Positions 1 through 19,217 of a stretch of DNA of 64,000 nt are shown here, one piece after another. This stretch comes from Solicoccozyma terricola (lineage: Eukaryota; Basidiomycota; Tremellomycetes; Filobasidiales; Piskurozymaceae): positions 586,863 to 650,862 of the forward strand of contig BCLD01000001.1 in assembly GCA_001600875.1 (NCBI GenBank). Direction: 5' to 3'. The notes below the pieces were generated by a model. That model was not told the origin of the DNA. It saw only the letters and a program-made list of their open reading frames with translations, and searched no databases. Both the position numbers and the translations under genes were made by a program. How positions within the stretch are numbered: the stretch's first letter is position 1; each line of letters starts with the position of its first letter.

Positions 1-2535
<2,535 letters not shown>

Positions 2536-3202
2536 TTGTAACTCTACCTGGATTACCTGATGGCATCGATCCGACTACAAGTTGTTGACACGATGTTGGC
2601 ACGTCTTGTTGTTGTTGTCACTGTTGTTGTTGTTGTTGTCGTCGTTGTCACAACCACAGAGGGACGGAACGCTGAGCCTAGTCGGGAGGACGTGCGCAGG
2701 ATGCCTCCGAGATTGAGGTTGGTCACGAACGCGTCAACAAAACCCGTCTTGTCCGTCTTGTCGAATAGTGTCTGGTCACATCCTCCTGCAGAGCACACCG
2801 TCTCCCATGTCCCCGCCCGCGACGAGCAGGCCGGAGCTGTAGCCTCTGGGACCTCGCACGCTGCGGCGGTGAACTCACTTCCAGCCACATTCAAGCCAAA
2901 GAAAACCCATCCATGGTCGTTTGCTTCCTCTGTGTGTGACGCCGCAGTCCCATTTCATCGGTCGTTTGGGCCAAAACAAATCCGAGAGAAGGGTCGTAGT
3001 CAGTCAAGCAGGAGCTTGATACTTGTAACAGGACTTGACAAAGACGACTGCAGCCCATACGAACATCACCGGCAGGACGACATCTTGACTGTGCCACGGA
3101 TCACAGCTGTCTGGACATCCTTCTTCGAGCTCGCCCGTCATCAGTCCGTCCTCTTGCAACGCTTTCCCAGGAATCAACAATCACTATCCATCCATCTCGA
3201 AG
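2536..3202. other. Intergenic region, kinase promoter and leader
   Basis: This holds the CDC5 3' end and the promoter of the kinase gene. A GTT/GTC trinucleotide microsatellite occupies about 2607-2648. An ATG-initiated open frame runs 2560-3222 but has no family resemblance, and its valine run comes from the microsatellite, so I do not call it. No RNA gene was seen. Confidence 0.5.
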
Positions 3203-6200
3203 ATGGCTCAAGCTGCCACTGAGCGGCCTCAATCTGCTGCATCGACGTCCCAAGCTGGTCAGGACAGGCAACGTCACTCTAAACACTCTCAGCACAATTC
3301 CAAGAGGATGTCCAACTCGTCAGCTGGCCGAGATGAGAGCAAAATGATCGGTCAATGGAGAATAGGACGTACTATAGGGAAGGGTAGCTCTGGTAAGTCG
3401 GTCGCAATTGGCGCGTAACCGTTGATCGTACTGGACAGCTAATTGTTTGTTCCAATTGACAGGTCGGGTCAAGATCGCGAAACATGCCATCACTGGGAAA
3501 TACGCTGCAATCAAGATCGTACCAAAGGGCCTCATTTTGACTTCGCGCATGTCCATGTCAGAAGCTGGAGCGAGAGCAGACAAAGTTTTGCTCGGTATCG
3601 AGCGTGAGATCGTTATAATGAAGTTGATCGACCACCCCAATGTCCTCAATTTGTATGACGTTTGGGAGACTAGCGGCGAGTTGTGAGTAGTCGTGACCTG
3701 GCTAGTTGGGTTCAAGGCCTTGATATCGGTCGATCCGTGCCGACAGATACCTCATCATGGAATACGTACCAGGAGGGGAGCTTTTCGATTACCTCGTTAA
3801 GCGTGGCCGTCTTCCTCTCTCCGAAGCTCTTCATTACTTTCAACAAATCATCCACGCTGTAGATTACTGTCACCGGTTCAACATCTGTCACCGAGATTTA
3901 AAGCCAGAAAATCTCCTATTAGACAAGGACAAGAACATCAAGGTAGCCGACTTTGGTATGGCTGCATGGGAAGCTGGTGAACGAATGCTGGAAACGAGTT
4001 GTGGAAGTCCACATTACGCTAGTCCTGAGATTGTTGCGGTACGTCGGGGGGCCCTGCTGTTTCGCGTCTCGCCGGCATAACTGATCGAAAATTGGGCGTA
4101 GGGTCGCGCATACCACGGTTCTTCATCCGATATCTGGTCTTGTGGCATCATCCTCTTCGCTCTGATTACCGGACGACTACCCTTTGACGATGATAACATT
4201 CGCGTGCTGCTGTTGAAAGTCAAAGCTGGCGTGTTTGAGATGCCAAATGAAGTCCAGGGGACGGCTCGAGATCTCCTTGGTCGGATGTTGGAAAAGGAGC
4301 CCGAGAAGAGGATCACTGTGAGTTGTCAGAGGTAGATTCCGGAATGATTTGGACCGAGCTAACCGTCGATGTGACAGATGCCGGAAATCCTGTCACATCC
4401 CTTCTTTGTGTCAAGACCTCCTCGGGTCATCCCTGGCCGTCCTCTCGTTTCGCCACCCAGCCTCGATGAGGTTGAGTGTCCTATCAGCTCTGCTCACGAT
4501 GTTGACCCAGATATCATGGGTAATCTGAAGACACTTTGGCATGGGGCTAGCGATGATGAGATCATAGCGGCACTGCTCAGCAAAGAGTAAGTTACCATGA
4601 CTAGCTGTCGCATATTATACTAAGGCCGCGCGTCCATGCACTAGGAAAACCTGGGAGAAAGCCATTTACCACTTGCTCGTCAAATACCGCAACAAGCACC
4701 TGGAGAATTATAATGTCGACGAGGAAGAGCAGCAGCGAGCACGGCGTCAGGGTTCAACCACGAGCAGCAAGCAGCATGACTCGCTGCTGAATGCGCCTCG
4801 GCCTCACGGGCGTGACGCTGGACCAGAGGTGCTCGCAGATGTGGAGGATCACTCGACTTCTCCCGCTCGTCCACAAGCCCCCACGCCTACCAAAGCTCAA
4901 GGCGCTGCGCGAGGCACAGACCGAGCTGCCCGATTGCAAGCTCAGAGGGCAGCTCCAGCTGGACCGCGACCACCATTGTCGCCCCGCCCATCGTCTCTGA
5001 TGACCGGCGGGAATGACCAAATGGTCTATGCCCAACCTCTCAAGTTGGTTTCGGAACCCGGGGAGGAAGAGGAGGAAGAGGAGCATTCCGATGTGAAGCG
5101 CTATTACGACGAAATAACCCAACAGCTTGACAGCATGAGCGTGCGGGACTCGTCGTATTCCGACCGAGCTCCTTCGTACGGGGCTCCCTTGCACTCCCCG
5201 ATGGAGTTATATCCGACATCACCTGCGCAAGACGCCGATTCGAGTCGATTTGCGGACGCTGAGGAGGACGACACGGATATGATGAGCGTTCACTCTGGGG
5301 CTCCAAGTACCGCAGTCCATCCTACGTCCCGTTCACCGATGGTCGGTCTTGGTTTCGATGGCTCTCGTCCGACGTTGGGCGAGGTCTCTCAGAATTGGGG
5401 ACCATCCTTCTCGAGTATGATGTCCCAGTCAACCCACGAAGCTGGACCGTCTCGACAGACCAGCTACGCAGAGTCCGCTGCATCTGCACCTCTCCGCCAG
5501 GCGGTCAACTTTAGGGATGCGCCACCACCTCCGCCCAAGCGTGTTGCACCGCCAGCGATCACCGTCACCGTCACTCCGCTTAGCGAGTCTAGTCTGGGCA
5601 GGGACAACTCGTACGTATACATTGATATGGAACCGGCGTCACCGAACGCAAGTTGGAACGGTAGCTTCAACGGTCGTGGTGGTGGTGCTCAGTCCATAAT
5701 TAGCAGTTGGACCGACACATCCAAGCTCAAGAGGAAGAAGACAGCATCATCCGGCCAGCCCACGCCCTTCTCACCCGACCTCTCTGGTCAATCGAGCAAT
5801 GCTGCGAAAAGGTCATGGTTCCAGAATTTATTCACCTTCAAGCCTTCCCCATACACTCTCTGGTCGTATGAATCGATTTCAGTGACCGAACATGCGATTC
5901 AAAGAGCATTATTATCGTATGGCGTCAGAGTGGCTGTGGAGAGATTAGAGGGCCAGGTCGTCTTGAGATGCAGGTGGTCAGGTAGCAAAGGTTGGTATCT
6001 GCTGGGCATTTGCCATTTCCTTACGCCTAGATGCTGATGACTCTCTGCGTGCTACACAGACACTAGCAACGGGTCTTCCAAGGTCATTCAGTTCAAGCTC
6101 GAGATCCTCAAGGCAGCTCCGCCTACGAGGTACCAAACGGGAGTGAACATGTCGTTGACCAAGGGAGCGCAGTCCGCGTTCAAAGGTGAGTTTGAGTGTG

Positions 6201-6332
6201 GTCGAGTTTTAGCGTACTCGGTCACTCACCGTGCTGTTTTGCGCCCGACTTGCAGAGATCCATGGCCGTTTGAGGCAAGATTATCGACTGGACACGTCCC
6301 GCAACAATGCTCCATCTTCCGTTCGAATTTGA
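3203..6332 (+). CDS. CAMK-family Gin4/Hsl1 (Nim1-type) protein kinase
   Basis: Ser/Thr kinase of the AMPK-related Gin4/Hsl1/Kcc4 group. In yeasts these link septin/bud-neck assembly and morphogenesis to Swe1 control. The catalytic domain spans roughly residues 50-330: glycine loop [13 protein letters not shown] across the first intron, lysine in AAIKIVPK, catalytic [12 protein letters not shown] (3891-3920), DFG (about 3950) and SPEIVAG activation segment. A UBA-like helical block follows (4500-4690). Then comes a long Ser/Pro-rich linker with an acidic run, and a C-terminal KA1-like membrane-binding module (about 5815-6190). About eight exons and 890 residues. The last exon follows an intron from about 6187 to 6254 and ends at TGA 6330-6332. 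The ATG at 3203 is the first in frame. Which of Gin4, Hsl1 or Kcc4 it matches best cannot be settled by eye. Confidence 0.88.
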
Positions 6333-6625
6333 TACACGATTTGACATCAGACCCTTTTTTTCGGACGGAGGATTCTTGCCCCGCCGCCGCTGTAGCCACG
6401 AGTGCAACGACTGTAATATACGTACGCAGCACTCATACCGATACACTACGATGACCATCCGACCGACACACCACGATGTGTTGCGCAGAGAGATTGTCAT
6501 TCAACCTATCCGGTTACTACCGGCAAGTGCCACGCGTCAATGGGCCCATTTCAGCAATCGAGAGTAGTTGCCGCATACCACCCATATCGAGCACCTTGTC
6601 ATTCAATCCCTCTACCAACAACGTC

Positions 6626-10899
<4,274 letters not shown>

Positions 10900-10957
10900 A
10901 TATTGCATGCAAAAGATGTCATCGTAATAGCTACCACAGGTCCGTCAGATAACGCCG

Positions 10958-13143
10958 TCAGACAACGCTCTTGTAGTGGGTGACCGAATACAGCAGGACC
11001 TTTCCTCGGGCATTACCGATCGCAAGGAACTCGCTATTTGAGGAGAACTCGGCGGCAGTCACCACTCCGAGTGGCGTTGAGGACGTTGGCCAGTTGCTAA
11101 ATGCAGTCGCGGATGGCAAATGGAACTAGCGAGGAAACGTACGGGGGAATCAGGCGATGTTCGACGCCGCGCCAGCTCACGGACAACTCACCAGTTTCAG
11201 GGCGTCTTTCTTTTTGTTGCTTGCGGTGACCATGATTTGGCTGTCGTGATTGAATGCTATGGTGCTTGGTGCCGTGGTCAGATTTAAGAGCTCGCGGATG
11301 GGTTTCGGGGTGGCAGTGGACATGAAGCCATTCGCTGCCGAGAGTTGATTCGCCTGATCGATGGTGGATGTTGAATAGATATTGACAATACCGGTGGTTG
11401 CGCTGCAGAACGATGAGGAGTAAGTTTAGGCTCTAGCTCCACCCACCCACAACATGGACTCACCCCACTGCGCAGTACTCTCCGTCTGTACTACCGACCA
11501 TCATCGATCCACCGAAACCACCTTCATCACGCCATCTGGCAATACACCTTCGCTCTGACATATCCCACACATCCACCTCGCTACCTTCACCTAGCACCCA
11601 CAGTTCACTACCGCCCTTCATGAACAGGAGATCCTTCACTCCGCCAGTTCGGCCACTATTCAGGGTTCCGATGCGCTGACCGGCGCCTCCTGCTGCCCAA
11701 GACACGAGCGAGATGACGCCACGTCGACCAGCCACTGCGAGAACAGACCCGTCCGGCGAGAAGGCAACCTTCTCCAAGTTGCGGGAAGAGGTTGTAGACT
11801 GCGTGGAAGAAGTGGTACCGAAGAGGGATTTAGGTGATCGTATACACCTTTGGGTCGCAAGATCATAGGTGTAGTAGAACGGCCGTGGACCAGCAAGATA
11901 GAGCGATGACCCGGATGGATGATATACTGCAGTAGTGACTGGCAAAGACGGTATGTGGACGGTTAAAAGAGAGGGATTGGTATGACCGTCGACCTGTTCG
12001 CCAAAACAAATGTTAGAATCGTGACATGGTCGTCAAACGACTTGCGCGCGCGCTCACGCTGAACATTCTTAATCGTCTATCTCCTCCTATCACAGCGAGC
12101 GCTCCGTTGACTTTGGGATGGAATTTTACCGATACAATTCCACCACCATCCCGCTTTCCGTCGGTTTTACTCTGGTAATTCGCATCCCTCATTCGCTCGA
12201 TCCCAAGCGTGCCAGTTGAAAGTAGACCTCGTCGCGTCGGTTTCGCTAAAAAGGTAGCGGTGCTAGACAGCAAAGAATCCAGGGCATTTGAAGAGGTTCC
12301 TTGTACGTCTCTTGCTTTTCGTGCTGATTTTGACGCCCACTCTGGCGTTGGGTGTACTTTCTCAAATCTACCGCGCCGGGTCGAAAGCTGTCAGTGATTT
12401 CGCACCAAATCGTGGTGGCATGTGCACGAGAGAAAAATACTTACTGTCCTCTCAACTTCTTCTCCAGGTCCTTGCCTTGGACTTTGGAATCCTGGGCCTC
12501 CTTCCCTCTTGCCAACTTGCGCAGACGCTTATCGTCCGCCAGGGTGACAGATACCAGCTCATCTGCCGGATCATGCCAAAGCGCCTTTTTACGGGTTGAG
12601 GGTGCTGTTCCGGTATCAGGGGAGATGTTTTGGGAGATGGATGAGGAGGACGACGAGGACGAAGATGAAGCTGAAGATCCAGCTCTTTCCGATCGGGACA
12701 TGGCTGAATCTTCATCACTTTCCCCCTCATCCACATTCGAGTCGTCTTGATCCGATTCCTCCTCTGATGAACTATCTGCGTAGGCAGTTGATGTGCTAAT
12801 TCCAGGCATGTCGTCTAGCACGAAAAGCTGTGAAAGAGTAGACTCGCTTTAGCTCATACGCCCCCCCCCCCCCCCGCGGCTTGCCATAACTCACATCCTT
12901 GTCTTCCATCTCCGCCATCTCCTCGTCAGAGGATTCATCCTCGTTCGTGATAGCAGTCGTCATACCGGGTCTATTTCTCTCGACGCCTTTGCCTTTACCA
13001 TGAGCAGCAGACACCGGTTTACGCTTCTTGCCAAAAAGCACGGCTTCCAACTCGAGCTCCTCTTCGTTTTTTTCCTGTGTTGGCGATCCATCACGATCGA
13101 CGACCGACCTCTCGGAGCGCCGTGCTCTTTTAGAAGTGGGCAT
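10958..13143 (-). CDS. UTP18: U3 snoRNP WD40 protein Utp18
   Basis: Component of the small-subunit processome (UTP-B subcomplex), which assembles on the 5' external spacer of pre-rRNA in the nucleolus. The N-terminal third is acidic and Ser-rich (about 12440-13100 on the minus strand), followed by a seven-bladed WD40 propeller. Recognisable family blocks are FHPKVNGALAVIGGDRRLRMF, VAFSPDGSVLAV, FNHDSQIMVTASNKKKDALKLV and NWPTSSTPLG near the C terminus. The start ATG is at 13141-13143 and the stop at 10958-10960. The first intron carries a sense-strand G-run of about 16 nt (12861-12876). GCD2 starts upstream in tandem, its stop 130 bp before this ATG. A TCACGTGA element sits in that gap. Confidence 0.9.
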
Positions 13144-13229
13144 GGTGTATGGGAGGATATGGAATGTTGTATGTTACGGTGGATAGGTATGAACGAGTTG
13201 GCAACGAGGGCACCAATTATTTTGTAAAG

Positions 13230-13237
13230 TCACGTGA
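13230..13237. promoter_or_regulatory. TCACGTGA E-box in UTP18 promoter
   Basis: A palindromic TCACGTGA lies 87 bp upstream of the UTP18 ATG, in the short gap after GCD2. CACGTG is the core site of Cbf1-type bHLH factors. Binding here is inferred. A longer palindrome with the same core precedes NOP56, another ribosome-biogenesis gene. Confidence 0.45.
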
Positions 13238-13273
13238 TCAGATAGATGTTAGAAATACAAGGACCCTTTTCGT

Positions 13274-15164
13274 CTACAGAGGCTCTGCTTCTCCCTTGAC
13301 GATGACGGTGGGCACAGAGCTGGGCGGGATGAAACCAAGCTGAGGGGACGCAAAAGGTTAGTGACACCACGATCTATCGTTTCTCCGCACTCGGATCAGA
13401 GCCAGCTCACCTCGGTGCACACCGCTGTTATGAGCGATGCCGGGGTTAAATCGTATAACAAATTGACCTGCGTCAGAGACGATGGCGATGCTGTATCTGC
13501 GCCTAATGCTTTATCCGCTGATCGCTGAGCGAGCAGTACGGAATCACCTGAGATAGAGAGAGGAAGAGAAAAATGTCAGTTTCACACCCTCCCACCCAAT
13601 CTTTCGAATCGTTCTCTCACCCTTCTCATTACCGGTAACAGCATCCAACACAACTTTTTCTCCAAACTTGTACGTCTCACAACACGCAACTACAGGTATT
13701 CTATTCTCCTTTGCTAGCATAGCGACCATCGCTGTTCCTGCGCGGGAGTAGAGAGCGCCGTCGGAGAGAAGGGCGGCGGTTCCAAGGAGCACTAGGGATG
13801 CTTTATGCAGTACGGTGGGAAGGGAAGGAAGGAGGCAGTAGGAAGTGATCATACCAGCTGATTCTAGGACGTTGAGAAGGTCTCTGCCTGTAGGGAGGGG
13901 GGGGGGGGGGGGGGGGGGGGTTTCGGGAAAGGGTTTTTGGGGGGGGGGCCGCCCGGGGGGGGGGGGGGGGGGGGGGGGGGTGAGATTCACCTTCAAAGAG
14001 AGGTCCAGCATCTACAACCATCACAGTGAACGTCTGGGATGCGTCGTCTGCCTGTAATCGTTTCCACGCATCCAGCAGAACTTTTTCCACCAGCGATGAT
14101 CTGATGATGTGGGAATGTACAGTGAGTAGGTCAATACGAATGGTAAGCTACACTTCCCCACACCGACTCACCTCGCATACGTGACGATAGTATCCCCGGC
14201 TTTGATTTTTTCAACGGCAAACGAGCAAATAACCTCGTCTGCTAGATCGATACGATCTCTCAGGTATTCATCGATGGCATCCATGATATGAGCGCGTTGC
14301 TGTCGTAAAGAATATTAGGCCAATTCTTCGGGGGGAAATAAAAAGGAAGAATTCACCTCGGATTCACTCCGTATACGCTTATCCGTACCGACACGATTAA
14401 TCTCGCTCTTCAACCATCTACAAGGACCGCATACATCAGCAAAAGATATGACTCTGCGTACGCGCGATGCCACCTCACCTGATTGCATTCCCACCCCCAA
14501 CACCTTTTGGTCTACACTGATCCAAAAACGCAATCATCGGACTGATATGCGCAGGTAACAACCTATGCAGCTCCTCTGGTGGACAACTAAATCCACTGAT
14601 AACCTCCTTAAACGCTGATAATATACCGATAACTCTCGCGTTGGCTCCTCGTAAATCTCCAGAAGCTAGTAGTAATCCAAGTCGGATAATGATAGGATGG
14701 ATCTTCCCTCCTGATAATGCTGCATACGAGTCTGGAGGATGCGATGTAGGAAGATGGGCGAATAAGAGGTCTTGTGGTCTTTGGCCCGGGGTAGAAGTGG
14801 GAACAGGAGGGAGTACGACTCCGGCAACGACAGATGCTCCTTTCCGAGTTGTTGAAGCCGCCGCGTTCAAAGTTGGTTTTATCGAGCTGCCTACGACGGA
14901 GGGACCACCTTGTTGTGATGTTGATGCTATAGAAGATGGATCTACCTCTGTTGACGTGGTAGGTAGACTTCCAGATGATCTCGCGGCTAATGCTGCTGCT
15001 CGTTTCTCCTTTTTCGCATCTTTGGCTTTAGCTTTGGCGGCTGTGGCTTCGGAAGGTCCGATTGGAGGTCTTGGAGGTTTTGGGGCTTTGGAGGACGTAC
15101 TGGGAGCGAGTGATGATGGATTCGCAGCTGGAGGAGCTGCTGCTGCTGCTGCTTGTGTCGCCAT
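13274..15164 (-). CDS. GCD2: eIF2B delta subunit (Gcd2)
   Basis: Regulatory subunit of the guanine-nucleotide exchange factor for eIF2. It senses phospho-eIF2 together with the alpha and beta subunits. A low-complexity Ala/Ser/Lys N terminus (about 150 residues) precedes the conserved eIF2B fold. Diagnostic segments are PIIIRLGLLLASGDLRGANAR, the block around VGGGNAIRWLKSEI, VTYARSSLVEKVLLDAW, and the C-terminal NLLYDLTPASLITAVCTE followed by LGFIPPSSVPTVI. About 480 residues. The intron at about 13895-13992 contains two C-runs on the coding strand flanking an odd G/C/A/T-run core, so that stretch is of doubtful sequence quality. The gene shares a 255-bp divergent promoter with HOP2. Confidence 0.9.
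13893..13994 (-). repeat. Double homopolymer C-run inside a GCD2 intron
   Basis: On the coding (minus) strand the intron opens with GTGAATCTCA and then has a C-run of about 30. A short core of G, C, A and T homopolymers follows, then a second C-run of about 22, ending CTCCCTACAG at the acceptor. Such stacked homopolymers may be real or a gap-filling artefact. Confidence 0.7.
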
Positions 15165-15419
15165 GCTGGTGTGGTTGGTGGTAAAAGGTGTGAGGATACG
15201 TTGTGAAGTTGGCGGGACTGTGGGTTGTCCTAGTCAACTTCTTTCCAAGACATGCGCGATGACCGCACCGCGGATATTTATTCGCCACCCCCGCCACCCC
15301 GCCACCCGTCATCACCAAACCACCACCCGCTGTTTAGTATCCCAATCCATCACATCCCACCTCGTCACTCATACCTCACACACACACACACTCTCTCTCT
15401 CTAATCGAACTGAAGCACC
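15165..15419. promoter_or_regulatory. Divergent GCD2/HOP2 promoter
   Basis: This 255-bp spacer separates two divergently read start codons. It contains C-rich tracts and, next to the HOP2 ATG, a CA dinucleotide run followed by a CT run (about 15373-15402). No convincing TATA box was seen. Confidence 0.5.
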
Positions 15420-16908
15420 ATGCCGCCGAAATCAGCACCCAAGGAAGTAAAAGACAAAGCGATCAAAGGTGATGAAGGTGAGACGGTTACCATCGTGATC
15501 GATCAAAACGACCCACCGCCAACAAAGTTGTATTCTTCGATTCACGCTCAAAGCCGAGGAAGTACGTTTCAAACGTCGGTGGGAATATCCATGAGCGTCA
15601 GGCCCTCTGATTCGATTTAAACAACCCACAGATGATTCTCCATTACCTCAAGCAGGTGAACAAAACGTCCCCCCCCCCCGTTTTGAGCAGATGACTCTCG
15701 TCGTTGCAGGTACTCATGTATAATACGCCCCCAGGTCAATAGACCATACGCAGCGAGTGATTACTCCCAATATCATCCCCTTTTTTACCACCCCTACGTA
15801 GTTGATTCACCAAGTCTCCACCCACAGCTGATATCTCCGCCAACCTTAAAGGCAAAGTCACGAAACCAGGTTGTCAAAAGGCGTTGACGACGTTGGCTGG
15901 TACGTTATCTCCATCACATAATTCACCCTCTCCACGTTGTGTTCAGGTACTGACCGCTCGCTCGTATAGAAAAGGAATGTTTGACCGTGAAAACATATGG
16001 AAAGCAGACAATCTTCGTTTATCCTCAAGTAAGATGCGTCCGCTCACTTATTCGGGTGTGTATTTTTTCAAATCCATCTCGAATTCATCTCGCAGACCGA
16101 CCTCCCAGCTCTCTCTCCTATCGAACTTGCTCAACTCGATGACGAAGCCAAGACGATCGCGAATGAAGTTGACCTGGCGAAGAAGAAGTTGAAGTCACTG
16201 GAAGCTGGTGAGTGTGGATTCATACCACCTGAACGATTGTGAAATGGGGAGCGTCGCGTTGAAGTTCACGACGGTCGGCAACCGATCGCTGACCTTTTTT
16301 CTTAGAATTGACCCAAATCCTCGCTCAACCGAAGACTATGGAGATTGAAGATACGATTGAAAAAATCCAAGCCCAGGTAAGAGGAGTTCTCCGCTTGGAC
16401 ATTGTTCGGTCTATGCTGATACGTATTGCCGCCGAAAAAAGAACCAAATCAATCTGAACCATCTCGCCCCTTTACGAGCTGCTACCAATTCTTCCGATGA
16501 TAGTGGTAGGAAAGGAGATAAAGTTGGAGGTTTGTCGAGTGTGGATGAGATCGCTGCTGTTGACGGTGATTGGAACAAGTGGAGGAAAATGTGGATTGAA
16601 AGGAAAAAGGTTTACCTTTCGTGAGTGTGGTCGGGGTTTCTTTTCTTTTCCCTTTCTGGCCCGTCGTTCCTCATCGATAATCACGACACAGCATCCTCGG
16701 CTTCGCTCAAGGTACAAGAGACGGTCTCAGTAGGAAAGAATTCGAGGAAGAAGTTGGGGTCGAGGACGATCCCGAAGAATGCATCGAGTTGGAAAACAGC
16801 ACTCTCTGCAAGCCTCCTGCTCCCCCGCCGAGGAAAATCACAGCCTCCAAGTCGACCGTGGCATCAACGAAAGTCAAGTCGTTGACGTTGAAGCGAAAGC
16901 GAAGCTGA
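15420..16908 (+). CDS. HOP2: Homologous-pairing protein Hop2 (TBPIP/PSMC3IP family)
   Basis: Meiotic recombination factor that partners Mnd1 and stimulates Dmc1/Rad51 strand invasion. The winged-helix block is recognisable: ADISANLKGKVTKPGCQKAL, then KECLTVKTYGKQTIFVYPQ. It is followed by a coiled coil (LAQLDDEAKTIANEVDLAKKK and onward) and a C-terminal domain with WNKWRKMWIERKKVYLS. The gene is cut into about eight exons, several very short, and one intron carries a nine-C run (about 15670). The protein ends in a basic tail, stop TGA 16906-16908. Length, about 240-260 residues, fits the family. A meiotic gene suggests a sexual cycle, though presence alone does not prove one. Confidence 0.85.
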
Positions 16909-17259
16909 GGAACGGAGAGGGGGGGCGGGGTGGTGGCGAGACGATGATGCCACCGATAGACACGTGATAGATTGTATAGTTCGACATTTCATACCCAGAT
17001 CATCACCTCGCGGAGCTGGATGGCGACGAGCCCGATACCTCGGAGTCAACCACCACCATCCAAGTCATCGCACACCATCAACGGTATACAAAGAGATAGA
17101 GCAGTGCCAGATAATCATTGCTCGCTGACCGGGATCAAAGGAAATTACCGCTCAAAAACACAAAAAGTTCATACTCGGACGACCAACTCTCCTCACGGGT
17201 CCTCCTCGATCCCCAACACATCACATCCGTGTCTAATACATCGATAAGCACTCACCATC

Positions 17260-19054
17260 ATGCCACCAAAGCAGCAAGGAGGTGGATCCAAGGTTGCCAG
17301 GGATGACAAGGTGAGTGCGGAATTCGGCGACTTGCTCCGCACATCTTTCTGACCCGTGTAACAATGATTTCGTTGTCCATAGACCTTTGGCATGAAGAAC
17401 AAGAACAAGTCGGCCAAGGTGCAGAAATTCATTCAGCAGGTCGACCAGCAATCGAAAACGAACGGGAAAAGCCCGGCGCAGGTCAGTTGGAGTTGGTGAA
17501 TCTCAGATAACAGCGAATCGACGGCAACTCATCGTCCCCTTCCCCCTTCCCAATCTTTAGCTTGCCAAGGAGCTGGCTCTCGCCGATCGTGCAAAGGCAA
17601 AGCTGCTCGACGAGAAGAGACGAAAAGAAGAGGCTGCTCTGATGAACAAGCCGATTCAAGCACAGCAAAAGGTCGCGTTCGGTGTGGATCCCAAGACGGT
17701 GCTCTGTGTATTCTTCAAGGCTGGTCATTGCGAGAAGGGTGCGTATGGAGTGACGACGCTGCGATTGTGAAGCTGAACAAAATGTCTTTTGCAGGTAACA
17801 AGTGCAAGTTCTCACACGACAAGAATATCGAGAGGAAAACGCAGAAAGCCAACTTGTATGAGGATGCCCGCGACAAGAAGGATGAGAAGACTCTGGGTGA
17901 GCCGCCGACATTGCCTTTTCCTCGACGATTTCCCCTGACAGTCATATCTCATCATAGACACCATGGAACTTTGGGACGAGGAGAAACTGCGGGATGTTGT
18001 GCTCAGCAAGACTGGAAATCCCAAGACTTCGACCGACGTGAGGGGGGAAAATAGTGCAGAAAAAACGTTAGCGAATCTAAACTTTCCGACTCTGCCCCAC
18101 AGATCGTCTGCAAATACTTTATCCAAGCGATCGAAGATCAAAAGTATGGTTGGTTGTGAGTGTTCGAGTTTTATTCGGTTTTCCAATACAGCTGCGAGTC
18201 TTACACCTGCTCGCGCCTCCTTTCCAACAGCTGGGAATGCGTGAGTTTTGCCATGACCTTTTCAAGTAGGAGGGCAGCGAGTTACTGACATTCATTCAAA
18301 CCCACTCGTGGACATGCAGCCAAATGGTGAGCATACTCGTCCCCTCGCCGAGTCTGACTTTGCTGACTTTAATCGTACCCGTTTTAGGCGTCGATTGCAA
18401 ATACCGACACGCTTTACCACCTGGCTTTGTACTCAAGGCAGACAAGAAAGCCAGGGAGGACGCTGCGAAGAAGGAGGTCATCTCGCTTGAGGATTTCCTC
18501 GAGACTGAAGTGAGATTCTTTTTCTCTGACGGTGTGCATTCACCGGTGTACTGATCGTACCCCAAACCTCTTCTCAGCGTCACAAGCTCAAAGCACCGCT
18601 TACCCCAGTCACACCCGAGACTTTTGCAGTCTGGAAAAAGACTCGAGTGGACAAGAAGGTAGCCGAGGCAGAAGCAAAGGAAAAGGCAAAAGCAGCTGCT
18701 CGTGCTGCAGGTAAAGTCTCTGGCATGTCAGGCAAAGATTTGTTCGACTTTAGCTCCGACATGTTGGGGGACGAAGACGAAGTGAGTCGCGATCCCGATG
18801 GTACCGCGTGTCCCCCCCCCCCCCATTGACGCTTGTGAAAACCATATCAGGACGACGAAGACGAGTGGGATCTGCAGCGATATCTGGCATCACGAGAAGA
18901 TGAAGATGACGTGCGGGTGGACGATGATGATGCGGGTGATCCTGACGATGATGACGATGGGACAGAAGACGGTGAAGGCACGGCGAGTGCCTCTGGATCC
19001 GGTACGACGGAAGGAGTAGCGAATGGTATGTCTAGTTTGACGGTAGCGTCTTGA
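17260..19054 (+). CDS. TMA46: CCCH zinc-finger protein Tma46 (DFRP1/ZC3H15 family)
   Basis: Ribosome-associated partner of the DRG-type GTPase Rbg1, acting in translation. The start [20 protein letters not shown] matches the family N terminus. Two CCCH fingers are visible: [19 protein letters not shown] (exons around 17700 and 17795) and the split one from CKYF through WECP to CKYRH (about 18110-18410). The DFRP domain follows with [15 protein letters not shown]. The C terminus is strongly acidic (DDEDEWD and D-runs). There are eight or more exons. The intron before the acidic tail has a 13-C run (about 18812-18824). Stop TGA 19052-19054. About 400 residues, usual for the family. Confidence 0.9.
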
Positions 19055-19217
19055 ATTGGTTGGTTGGTCCTTGTACCGGTATCAGCAGAACAGGGGTTCC
19101 CCGCATAGTGCTTCATATCAGATTGCTGCACCGTCTGAACGTCATGGTCATGCAATACACAGAATGGCAAAGGGTTTTAAAAAACAAACAGAACAAAAGT
19201 AGGGTCGGAATTGTCCG

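Noticed and set aside
2560..3222. ATG-initiated 220-codon frame upstream of the kinase
   Set aside because: Its valine run comes from a GTT microsatellite, it overlaps the kinase start, and no family features or introns support it. It is more likely promoter and leader sequence.
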